From assembly GCA_017994115.1 (NCBI GenBank), contig JAGOLK010000005.1, positions 1 through 56,349 of the forward strand: a stretch of 56,349 nt of DNA, read 5' to 3'. Both the position numbers and the translations under genes were made by a program. The DNA comes from Clostridia bacterium (GTDB lineage Bacteria > Bacillota > Clostridia > Lutisporales > Lutisporaceae). Shown here piece after piece: positions 26,451 to 33,639 of the stretch; positions within the stretch are counted from its first letter, which is position 1; every line of letters begins with the position of its first letter. A model generated the notes under the pieces. It was not told the DNA's origin and did not search any database. It saw nothing but the letters and a program-made list of their open reading frames with translations.

Positions 26451-27482
26451 TTGACCGATATCAGCCGGGAACCTATTAATGAAGTACTAAGCAATTATGA
26501 TATTAAAGTTGAGGGGATCAGGAACGAATCATACAAGGACAAAAAAGGTGTATGGTGGGTGCAGACACCTCAAGGCTATAAGATATTAAAGAAAATATCC
26601 AATTCGGAAGATACACTGAAGTATATCCTGTCAGCTGTCAGGCACTTAACTAATAACGGGATACGCATACCCAAGATTAACAGCACCAGAGACGGCAGAG
26701 ATTATGTTAATATTAACGGAACCTGCTATGTCCTTTCAGATGCAATAAAAGGGAGAAATCCCAGTTATGAATCTCCTCGGGAGCTTGAGGCGGTTATCAA
26801 GGAAATGGCAAGGTTCCACCGGGCTTCGGCAGGCTTTTCCCCTCTGCCCGGCACCAAACCCAAAGTTCACCTTGGAATATGGATTGAGGACTATCAGGAA
26901 CAGATCGATGATATGGAGAAGTTCTATAAACAGGAAAAAGCTCAAGAGCGAACCGGAGCCATAGGCAAGCTGATCCTGCAGGAGTTCCCCGGATTCCACA
27001 ACCGGGCAATAAATGCAATAAGCGGTTTGAAGGGGCCTGAATACAAGGAGTGGGTTGATAAGGTAAGTAAAGCCGGCGGTCTATGTCATCAGGATTTTGC
27101 AGCAGGAAACCTGCTTCTGGATAGCTCAAACAACATGTATGTATTGGATACTGACTCTATAACCATAGACATCCCGGCCAGGGATATCAGGAAAATTTTC
27201 AACAAGGTTATGAAGAAAGCCGGGAGTTGGAACATCGATCTTACCAGGAAAATACTGGGCTGCTACCAATCCGAGAATCCCCTTTCCCCGTCAGAGTGGC
27301 ATGTGGTCAAGCTGGACCTCATGTTCCCCCATCTTTTCATAGGTGCTATGAATAAATACTATTACAGGCGGGATAAGGAATGGTCATACGAAAAATATCT
27401 TCTAAGGCTAAGAGAAATGTCTGCCTTTGAAAAGAGCATAATACAGGTGCTTGATGATTTTGAATCCCTGTTGCCTGAATAA
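26451..27482 (+). CDS. CotS-family spore coat protein (kinase-like fold)
   Basis: About 343 residues. Aminoglycoside-phosphotransferase/CotS fold: a lysine-containing N-lobe (GYKILKKIS), helix region, then the catalytic loop GGLCHQDFAAGNLLL (HxDxxxxN) and the metal site MYVLDTDSI, followed by DIPARDIRKIF. CotS/CotI proteins are located in the spore coat and some act as protein kinases; the key H, D, N and D residues are present here. TTG 26451 has GGGAG eight bases upstream; GTG 26442 lies in that site. Confidence 0.85.
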   Translation: MTDISREPINEVLSNYDIKVEGIRNESYKDKKGVWWVQTPQGYKILKKISNSEDTLKYILSAVRHLTNNGIRIPKINSTRDGRDYVNINGTCYVLSDAIKGRNPSYESPRELEAVIKEMARFHRASAGFSPLPGTKPKVHLGIWIEDYQEQIDDMEKFYKQEKAQERTGAIGKLILQEFPGFHNRAINAISGLKGPEYKEWVDKVSKAGGLCHQDFAAGNLLLDSSNNMYVLDTDSITIDIPARDIRKIFNKVMKKAGSWNIDLTRKILGCYQSENPLSPSEWHVVKLDLMFPHLFIGAMNKYYYRRDKEWSYEKYLLRLREMSAFEKSIIQVLDDFESLLPE

Positions 27483-27505
27483 CCCGGTCGGAAGGAGTGA
27501 GCAGC

Positions 27506-28526
27506 TTGGATAACCATGCGGAAGATTCAAACAGTCTTGTTAAGCTGGCACTTGATGTATTAAAAAATTATGACATCTCGCCATCAGCTGTGACAGTAGT
27601 CCAAAGCGGAAATATAAAGACGGTGTGGAAAATCCGGACCGACAGTGAAACCCTTTGCCTCAAGAGGTTGAAGCAAACCTATGACAAGGCTCTCTTCTCA
27701 GTCAATGCCCAGGTCTATATCAAAAACAAAGGAGGAAATGTTCCCGGAATAATGCTTAACATAAACAACCAGCCAATAACCATTTATGATGACCAGCTGT
27801 TTGTTGTTTATGAGTGGTTGAGCGGGAGAGATCTAAACTTCGGCATAAGTAAAGACCTGGAGTTGGCTGTCAAAGGGCTGGCCAAATTCCATGTGTTTTC
27901 AAAGGGCTACAATCCTATTGAAAATTCAAGAACCTCTTCCAAACTTGGCAAGTCACCGGAGCAGTATGCTTCAATGAAAAAAGTTTGAGGAATGGAAAGC
28001 AGCTGCGGCAAATAATGCTTCGGCTCCCCGCCATTCAACTTACCTGAAATACGCCGATTCCATGATTGAAATAGCAGGAAGAGCTATAGAACTCATAAAT
28101 AAATCATCCTATGACAGCTTAACCGAACCGGATTCCGGCTCAATAGTCCTGTGTCATCAGGATTACGGCAAGGGCAATACCCTTATGACCGACAACGGAA
28201 TATATGTGCTGGACTTGGATGGTGTGACCTATGACCTTCCCGCCAGGGACTTAAGAAAAATAATAGGAAAGCAGGCTGAAAACAAAAACCGGTGGAGTAT
28301 AGACCTCATTAACGAGGTCACAGATTGGTATACCCAGATAAACCCTATGGATGAGAAAGAAAAGCATGTCTTGTATATAGACCTGCTGTTCCCCCATTGG
28401 TTCTTTGGCCTTGTAAAGAATATTTACAAATCCAATAAAGCTGTTAAGCCGGCTAAAATTGAAATGATATGCAAGTTAGAGCAGGACAAGGTTCCGATTT
28501 TGGATTCCTTGCTGCGATGTATGTAA
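27506..28526 (+). pseudogene. Second CotS-family gene, interrupted by a frameshift at an A6 run
   Basis: The first part (27506-27988, about 160 residues) gives a CotS N-lobe (TVWKIRTDSETLCLKRL). It stops at TGA 27986 just after AAAAAAG (27977-27983). Removing one A joins it in frame to the second part, which begins FEEWKAAA and carries the catalytic loop VLCHQDYGKGNTL and YVLDLDGV. The joined protein would be about 339 residues, the same as its neighbour. Start TTG 27506 with AAGGAG, 24 nt after the first cotS gene. This could be a real mutation, a sequencing error in a homopolymer, or a slippage site. Confidence 0.8.
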
Positions 28527-28537
28527 TTCATCTGACA

Positions 28538-28564
28538 GGCCGATATCTGTCTTCGATATCGGCC
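28538..28564 (+). other. Hairpin after the cotS-like pair
   Basis: GGCCGATATC (28538-28547) and GATATCGGCC (28555-28564) pair perfectly around a 7-nt loop. AT-rich DNA follows but no continuous T run. It is probably an imperfect terminator between converging operons. Confidence 0.5.
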
Positions 28565-28666
28565 GCTAATATTAAATTATTTACACAAAAGCTTAGTAAA
28601 AAGAGAATGAGACGACCTGAAAGTGTGCTAGATCGCCCCTGTTTTAACATTTAAGCAGTTTCATCA

Positions 28667-28954
28667 CTATTTCCAAAACTCCATGAGATTATAACTGCAT
28701 TCCGGTTCCTCCTTCTTTGCAGTAAACTGTTCTGCAGCATCATCCAGTTCTGTTATGAACATATATTCCAGTTCCTTCTTCTTAGCAGCCAGATGCTCTT
28801 CTGCTTCATTCATATTCTTCTTATACTTGGCAACCAGCTTTCTATTGCACACTTGTCTGGGTATCTGCTTAAGTAATTTACCATATTCCTCTACTATTAC
28901 TTCAAGCACTGCTACCTCCTGCTTTAATTGAACAAATTCATTTGACAACTCCAT
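28667..28954 (-). CDS. Coiled-coil protein of the duplicated small-protein array (unit 2, gene B')
   Basis: 95 residues, almost wholly helical. Residues about 14-62 (LEVIVEEYGKLLKQIPRQ... then NRKLVAKYKK...HLAAKKKEL) align with the C-terminal 50 residues of the protein at 29420-29920 (IPRQ, NRKLVA, LAAK shared). The N-terminal MPEL-type domain of that protein is missing here, although the leader sequence is shared. GAGGAG precedes the ATG. Unknown function; it follows the Cys-rich gene at 29051 in the same direction. Confidence 0.7.
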   Translation of the reverse strand: MELSNEFVQLKQEVAVLEVIVEEYGKLLKQIPRQVCNRKLVAKYKKNMNEAEEHLAAKKKELEYMFITELDDAAEQFTAKKEEPECSYNLMEFWK

Positions 28955-28995
28955 GTTTTCATCTCCTCACTTGCTGGATTCCGTTATGTATCCGG

Positions 28996-29023
28996 AGGAT
29001 AAATGGTCTTTACCATTTATCCT
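28996..29023. other. Hairpin between array genes
   Basis: AGGATAAATGGT and ACCATTTATCCT form a perfect 12-bp stem with a CTTT loop. Five T residues follow on the plus strand only, although the flanking genes are on the minus strand. It may attenuate the minus-strand transcript or shield against plus-strand read-through from the cotS side. Confidence 0.5.
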
Positions 29024-29050
29024 TTTTCGGTCCTGGGCTATATTGAACAA

Positions 29051-29293
29051 TTAGCACTTACCATGGCCGTGTTTCTTATCTTCTTCTTCACAAACTGCGT
29101 TGATGTTGATTATTACCACATTGTTCAAAACAAAAATAAACTTTATTTTCTTTAGGCAGCAGCAATCATCGTTGCCATTACAGCCTCCGTCACTTTCTCT
29201 CAAGCTCATCATTTCTCTGATAGTATCCATATTACCAGAAATAACTCTTGCTGCATCAACTGATAGTAATTCCGGCATCTTTACATATTCCAT
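29051..29293 (-). CDS. Small Cys-rich protein of the duplicated array (unit 2, gene A')
   Basis: About 80 residues. N-terminus MEYVKMPELLSVDAARVISG, then an acidic Cys-rich segment (CNGNDDCCC), a lysine pair and a hydrophobic beta stretch KFIFVLNNVVIININA, then CEEE and a His/Cys tail. The same layout occurs at 30011-30316. I know no named family. A CCC group plus strongly acidic tail suggests metal binding or disulfide cross-linking, as in coat proteins; this is inference. AAAGGAGGTG precedes ATG 29293. Confidence 0.7.
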   Translation of the reverse strand: MEYVKMPELLSVDAARVISGNMDTIREMMSLRESDGGCNGNDDCCCLKKIKFIFVLNNVVIININAVCEEEDKKHGHGKC

Positions 29294-29335
29294 AAATTCA
29301 CCTCCTTTCATTTTCTGGGCGGAAAATTTAAACCG

Positions 29336-29384
29336 GTTCGTCTTCTTCCAATAGCATTATATGACTTGTACACTTTATTGCTAC
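29336..29384 (-). promoter_or_regulatory. Promoter block of unit 2 (shared with unit 1)
   Basis: At least 32 consecutive bases here are identical to 30365-30396. On the minus strand it contains CATATAAT (29363-29356), which fits a sporulation-type CATAnnnT -10 as well as a sigma-A TATAAT. There is no good TTGACA at the right distance, which favours a mother-cell sigma factor. Confidence 0.45.
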
Positions 29385-29419
29385 TGATTGTACAAAAAAA
29401 TCCATAACCCAAGTTTTCA

Positions 29420-29920
29420 TCACAGTTCCATCCTTTTTGCAGCTAATTGCTCCTCTATTTCAAGTATTTCTTTTTTACAACGGGCAACCAGTTTTCTGTT
29501 AAATATCTGTCGGGGTATCATTTTCAGGATCTTATCAATTTCGTTTTTTCTTGCTTCAAGTATTTCCATCTCCATCCATATATGCTTATGTCCGCCTGAA
29601 ATGGCTTCCCAGTCGTCATGTCCTTTATCATGGCCCCTATCGCCTATCTTTATATGACAGCCTTCAATATGCTCTTCCGCCTTTTCCCTGCAGCGGTCTT
29701 TATTGCAATCATCTGATGCATTATCCACACCAATGGTCACGTTACAAAATACAAGCTTGACAATTGTCGTATTATCTCCGCATTCCATACCGCAGTTCTG
29801 CCCTACAATAACCTTCTCCCCCGGCTGAGGATCGGTAATCGCTTTCAGCACTTCAGGATTTTCAGCTATCACCTCTGCAAACTTCGGTGTTATTAATTCA
29901 GGCATAATAACTTGATCCAT
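29420..29920 (-). CDS. Two-domain protein of the duplicated array (unit 1, gene B)
   Basis: About 167 residues. N-terminal part begins MDQVIMPELITPKFAEVIAE and continues to a beta stretch IVKLVFCNVTIGVDNA, echoing the KFIFVLNN stretch of the A proteins; it is rich in Cys, His and acidic residues (NCGMECGD, DDCNKDRC, HDKGHDDW). The last 50 residues form a coiled coil with IPRQIFNRKLVARCKK, homologous to the separate protein at 28667-28954. It therefore links both parts of the array. GGGAGGTG precedes ATG 29920. Function unknown. Confidence 0.7.
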   Translation of the reverse strand: MDQVIMPELITPKFAEVIAENPEVLKAITDPQPGEKVIVGQNCGMECGDNTTIVKLVFCNVTIGVDNASDDCNKDRCREKAEEHIEGCHIKIGDRGHDKGHDDWEAISGGHKHIWMEMEILEARKNEIDKILKMIPRQIFNRKLVARCKKEILEIEEQLAAKRMEL

Positions 29921-30010
29921 GCTTTCATCACCTCCCTTACTGGATTCTGTTATGTATAGTGAAGCATAGGTACAATAATTTAAGATTATGTACCTATGCA
30001 TTTCATATTA

Positions 30011-30316
30011 TTATTGTGGCTGGGGTTCTTCTTCTTCGCAGGCTGCATTAACGTTGATTACCACTGCATTGTTCAAAACAAATATGAATTTAACTTTTTT
30101 GGGGCAGCAGCATTCATCATCGTCTTTTACTTTATGTTTGGGTGCACATCCGCCGCTTTCCTTTTTGCTTTCATTCTTTTCCGATTTGAAAAAATCTTTC
30201 AAGGCTGCCGCCATTTCATCTTTGGGGCTTGGTTCTTCTTTAACAGTGTGAACATTGCCTGATAAAGCCTTTGCTAATTCCGGTGAAAGCATTTCCGGCA
30301 TTTTTACATATCCCAT
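30011..30316 (-). CDS. Small Cys-rich protein of the duplicated array (unit 1, gene A)
   Basis: About 102 residues. MGYVKMPEMLSPELAKALSG, a lysine/glutamate-rich spacer, then ECCCPKKVKFIFVLNN and a CEEEE tail. It is the paralogue of 29051-29293, with a longer middle (about 22 extra residues), and DNA similarity extends over the 3' half and the promoter block. GGAGGTG precedes ATG 30316. It lies first in the array, before gene B with about 90 nt between. Confidence 0.7.
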   Translation of the reverse strand: MGYVKMPEMLSPELAKALSGNVHTVKEEPSPKDEMAAALKDFFKSEKNESKKESGGCAPKHKVKDDDECCCPKKVKFIFVLNNAVVINVNAACEEEEPQPQ

Positions 30317-30351
30317 GGATTCACCTCCCTTCATTAAATTGACAGAGATTC

Positions 30352-30407
30352 GGAACCGGTTTGTCTTCTTCCAATAGCATTATATGACTTGTACTTACTA
30401 TTGCTAC
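30352..30407 (-). promoter_or_regulatory. Promoter block of unit 1
   Basis: Contains CATATAAT on the minus strand (30386-30379) in the same context as 29336-29384, including AACCGGTT and GTAGCAATA ends. Conservation spans both promoter and the start of the leader. Confidence 0.45.
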
Positions 30408-30412
30408 AATTC

Positions 30413-30436
30413 ATAAAAAAAACGCCTCACGGCGTC
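30413..30436 (-). terminator. Intrinsic terminator of the acnX operon
   Basis: On the minus strand ACGCC-GTGA-GGCGT is followed by eight T residues (30421-30414). It lies about 75 nt after the small-subunit stop and just before the promoter block of the small-protein array. Confidence 0.8.
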
Positions 30437-30511
30437 AAAAATTGATATGCACTGATATAAGTTTAAGGGCTTGCTCCTTTAAAGGGGATCATTCTCATTG
30501 TTTGCCTTGTT

Positions 30512-30925
30512 TCACATTATTTCGATGATTTCGTTATTAATACGGACGAATAAACCTGTTTTCAGCAGCTGATAATCGTCTTCAGAAATACTTATGATGG
30601 GCAGATTCAATCCATACATTTTTTCTGCTACAATAGAACCAATGGCTAAAATTTTTTCGCTATTAATATTAATTATTGCCCTGGGGGCGATCCCTTTTCT
30701 TAAAGCTTCAAGAATCACACCGGCTGTACTGCTTGATCCCTTTCCACAGGGAAAGGCAAAAATTTTGTCTTTTAATACCTCTTGATAAACATCGCTTCTG
30801 GTATCTACAATACTGCCTGTTTTAAAACTAAAACCGCCGAAAAAGCTAAAGGGTTCATGAGAAACAATGAGAGTTCCTTCCGTACTGCCTCCCACAAGAC
30901 TTTTTCCTTTGATAATTGTTTTCAT
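30512..30925 (-). CDS. Aconitase X swivel (small) subunit
   Basis: 137 residues. The conserved swivel-domain pattern is clear: GSTEGTLIVSHEPFSFFGGF, GSIVDTRSDVYQE, FAFPCGKGSSSTAGVILEAL. It forms one active site with the large subunit encoded 36 nt upstream. Known AcnX enzymes include archaeal phosphomevalonate dehydratase and bacterial cis-3-hydroxy-L-proline dehydratase. Here the subunits are separate, as in the archaeal and some bacterial forms. The substrate cannot be assigned, because no proline or mevalonate genes are nearby. Confidence 0.85.
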   Translation of the reverse strand: MKTIIKGKSLVGGSTEGTLIVSHEPFSFFGGFSFKTGSIVDTRSDVYQEVLKDKIFAFPCGKGSSSTAGVILEALRKGIAPRAIININSEKILAIGSIVAEKMYGLNLPIISISEDDYQLLKTGLFVRINNEIIEIM

Positions 30926-30961
30926 TTCATTTCCCCCGTATAATTATTGTAATCATTACGG

Positions 30962-32194
30962 CTAACCCTTGGGCTGAAGAGCCGTATTTACACATTCACC
31001 CAAACTTGCAAATACAACCTCCTTGCCAGTTAATGCCTTCATGTAATGGGCATATTTGGCTGAGTTTGTCATGACTGTTTTTATATCCCAACCGTTAAGG
31101 TCAGTATTTAAAAAGCAGGTGTCCCGGATAATTCTCACGCCGCTTTTTATCAAATTATCGATAATGAGGGTAGATTCTAACAGGGAATATACTTCTCTAT
31201 TGGTATAAATCCAAAATTCCATCTCTTTAGAAATAGACTTGCCATTAAGTAACTCTGCAATTTCCATTAGTTCCACTACGGATGCATGAGGGCACCCAAT
31301 CAGAATGGCATCTACACTTTCGGGAGCCGCGCTGCTTAAAGATTTCCTGGAATCTAAATACATTTCTTTTGTAATCTCTATAGTTTCAATATTGGATGAA
31401 TCATCTAATATTGAATTTAAATCCGGGGCTTCCGGCGTAATCCCAATCATATGAAACATAGCTACTGCCCCCGATGAAGCAATAGCTGCGGAAAATGCTT
31501 TCAGTTGATCTGATGTTACCCATTGTGGAATTCCGGTTATAGCGGGGATTTTATCCTTAGCAAGCTTACCCGCAAGATACCCCAATACAGCAAAGTCATC
31601 AGTGCTTGATTTTAAGGGTAACCCCTCACAGTTTATAATGATCTGAGCCAGGCGGTTTTTCTTGATATGTAATCCAAATTTGGGCGCCCGGCCGGTTAAT
31701 GCACAACAAAGGTCGGTGTAATCTCCATATCGTTCGGTTCTAGCACCAATGACAGAATTCACATATACTATGGCATTCGATTCTGCCCAAGCCACTTGCT
31801 CCCCAAATCGAGGTGCACAAACCCCTTGGTAAGGAGCGCAAGTCCAAGTAGGAATAGCGCCCATTTCTAAATAAGCTTTTTCCATTCTGGCATTTTTTTC
31901 TGCATACTCTGCATTCATTCTATGGTCTACCCAGCACTTAATGTCCCTGGAATTGGCATTAAGGGTTGTAGGTACCGCAACATGCCCCCCCATTTGCTGC
32001 ATTTTTTCAGCAAACTCCAAACCAGCCTCACCAACGGCGCCATAAAGGCAACCATCAATATGCACCTTAGAAATCGGAATTAGTTCCGCAGCCCCATACA
32101 ATTCGCCCAACTTAATAATGATTTCGAGAGCAATTTTTGCTGCTTCGCCTCTCTTACCGTATAAAATTTCCTGTTCATCTTGCGTTAATTTCAA
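30962..32194 (-). CDS. Aconitase X catalytic (large) subunit
   Basis: About 410 residues. AcnX signatures: HIDGCLYGAVGEAGLEFAE near the start, PYQGVCAPRFGEQVAWAESN and NSVIGARTERYGDYTDLCCA in the middle, and IGCPHASVVELMEIA near the end. The cysteines in these blocks are candidate [Fe-S] or substrate ligands. It is a predicted hydro-lyase. TTG 32194 (KLTQDEQEIL) follows AGAGGTG at six bases; upstream in-frame codons lack a site. Operon with the small subunit; terminator at 30413. Confidence 0.85.
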   Translation of the reverse strand: MKLTQDEQEILYGKRGEAAKIALEIIIKLGELYGAAELIPISKVHIDGCLYGAVGEAGLEFAEKMQQMGGHVAVPTTLNANSRDIKCWVDHRMNAEYAEKNARMEKAYLEMGAIPTWTCAPYQGVCAPRFGEQVAWAESNAIVYVNSVIGARTERYGDYTDLCCALTGRAPKFGLHIKKNRLAQIIINCEGLPLKSSTDDFAVLGYLAGKLAKDKIPAITGIPQWVTSDQLKAFSAAIASSGAVAMFHMIGITPEAPDLNSILDDSSNIETIEITKEMYLDSRKSLSSAAPESVDAILIGCPHASVVELMEIAELLNGKSISKEMEFWIYTNREVYSLLESTLIIDNLIKSGVRIIRDTCFLNTDLNGWDIKTVMTNSAKYAHYMKALTGKEVVFASLGECVNTALQPKG

Positions 32195-32290
32195 ATTTTT
32201 CACCTCTGTTTTTCTTCCAAGGCTTCTTATAGTAATTATAATCCACAATTTGTAACAAGTAAATTATTACAGGGTATCGCATCATTCCAA

Positions 32291-32329
32291 AACTGCAGCT
32301 TCAATTATTGCTCTTGCCTGCATTTCAGC
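32291..32329 (-). pseudogene. 39-bp copied fragment of ppdK
   Basis: These 39 bases differ at one position from 37999-38037 inside the intact ppdK, in the same orientation, and would encode AEMQARAIIEAAV. Nothing else of ppdK is present here. Similarity stops sharply on both sides. Confidence 0.85.
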
Positions 32330-32395
32330 GTAAAGCCTTCATTTTTTAAGTAAACTTCAACCAGATCCGCTATGGCCTGTTTATCAAGATTTTAT
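32330..32395 (-). pseudogene. Remnant of an OmpR-type response regulator receiver domain
   Basis: On the minus strand the fragment reads KILI, then after a small deletion with frame change DKQAIADLVEVYLKNEGFTL. This is the start of a VanR/OmpR-type receiver domain (KILIVDDE..IADLVEVYLKNEGF). It runs directly into the ppdK fragment. It is not a piece of the intact regulator at 34997, whose sequence differs (IAMLEKDYLEINGF). Confidence 0.65.
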
Positions 32396-32396
32396 T

Positions 32397-32423
32397 AAGC
32401 AGCAAACCAAAATCAGGCTGCTT
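32397..32423 (-). terminator. Weak terminator after the ABC permease gene
   Basis: AAGCAGC (32397-32403) and GCTGCTT (32417-32423) pair around a 13-nt loop; on the minus strand AATAAAATCTT follows rather than a T run. Confidence 0.35.
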
Positions 32424-32433
32424 CACCCCTGCC

Positions 32434-33639
32434 TCACATCACCGACCGTCTTCTTTGTGCAATATATGCCAGCAGAACCGCTATTACGGAAAGAGCTATA
32501 CAAACCATGAAAGCAGTTATGCCGTATGATAGCGGCATGCCAAATATATTGTACATTTTGACCCCGCCAAATACTACGCCGTAACTCGATAACGCCACAT
32601 AGTTGAAATCCGCAAGAGGCCCAAGCAATTCTTTGAGGCCATCGCTAAGGAAACCGAACAGGGCGAAGGTCAATATCATTGCAACACCCAAGCCGAATGT
32701 GGCAGTCTGATTCTTAAGTTTTGCGGATATAAGAGTGATTGCCAAACCGAAAGCCATCGCAGCAAGTATTATCCACAAAACACCCAGCATAGCCATCCCG
32801 CCTACCGTCGTGTCAAGTGTTGTCCATTCAAGCCCTGTAAAGCAGCGGGCAGGTGCGTCAAAACCGTCTAAATTACCGTAGGATATATATGTGCCTATAA
32901 ACATCCCCAAGAAAAATATGACAGTCAGGATAGCGGAAACCACACAGACACACAGCAGTTTGGCAGTAACAATCTCACGGCGGCCTTTGACTGAGCAAAG
33001 TATAATACTATCCATATCTGTTTTCACCTCCTGCGTGAATACAGGAGAAATTATAAAGGCTAAAAACATCAGGAGCAGAAGCCCTACTCTGGAGGGATCA
33101 AACGCAAGTGAATAGTAGTTCCAAAAAAGCGTGTTCTCAAAAACAGGCTCCCCTAGGGAAAGCTCAGTATCCAAACGATGTTTGTAATATTTGTATTCAT
33201 ATGTGTCCGTTTTGTCGGAAAGCTCTTTAAGTTTCTCCTTTATAGGATATACTCCCAGAATACTTGCTTTATCTTGATATTCCGGACCATTCCAATATTC
33301 CTGTACTCTTTTGCCAAATTTAGCATAATCGTTGTGAAATTTCTGAATAGGATTACGATGCAGGTACATATAGAATCCATCTTCATTACCTTTGCGGTAT
33401 TCTGCCTCGGTCGCTTCGGATATTGGTCCGGATTCAGCCAATTGTTCAGGGTTAAATTTTCCGGTGTTTTCTGAAACCAATCTGATATACTCGCTATAGT
33501 CATCACTTTTAATGAGCGCTAAAGTACCTTCCGCGGCGAGAAGTCCCATGAGCGTACAAATGATAAATATTGCAGCCAGCAGAATAAGGCGGCTTTTGTT
33601 AAACAGAAGCTTCTTTATTTCATATTTAAACAGTATCAT
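32434..33639 (-). CDS. ABC-2 type transporter permease
   Basis: About 401 residues with an N-terminal helix (LLFNKSRLILLAAIFIICTLMG), a large external domain of about 150 residues and a block of five helices at the C-terminus, ending in ALSVIAVLLAYIAQRRRSVM. This topology is that of ABC-2 permeases that work with BcrA-type ATPases in peptide-antibiotic export or resistance. The ATG overlaps the ATPase stop (TGATG), so expression is coupled. Substrate unknown. Confidence 0.85.
   Translation of the reverse strand: MILFKYEIKKLLFNKSRLILLAAIFIICTLMGLLAAEGTLALIKSDDYSEYIRLVSENTGKFNPEQLAESGPISEATEAEYRKGNEDGFYMYLHRNPIQKFHNDYAKFGKRVQEYWNGPEYQDKASILGVYPIKEKLKELSDKTDTYEYKYYKHRLDTELSLGEPVFENTLFWNYYSLAFDPSRVGLLLLMFLAFIISPVFTQEVKTDMDSIILCSVKGRREIVTAKLLCVCVVSAILTVIFFLGMFIGTYISYGNLDGFDAPARCFTGLEWTTLDTTVGGMAMLGVLWIILAAMAFGLAITLISAKLKNQTATFGLGVAMILTFALFGFLSDGLKELLGPLADFNYVALSSYGVVFGGVKMYNIFGMPLSYGITAFMVCIALSVIAVLLAYIAQRRRSVM

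Noticed and set aside
28996-29023. Terminator for the minus-strand array
   Set aside because: The T run is on the plus strand only; in the minus direction the stem is followed by CCGG, so I list it only as a hairpin.
28667-30407. CRISPR-like repeats in the small-protein array
   Set aside because: The repeats are only two copies per type, about 1 kb apart, and belong to leaders of paralogous genes; there is no spacer periodicity and no cas gene.
32291-32400. A small gene downstream of acnX
   Set aside because: The only coding-like pieces are a receiver-domain remnant and a ppdK fragment with frame changes and no start; it is debris.
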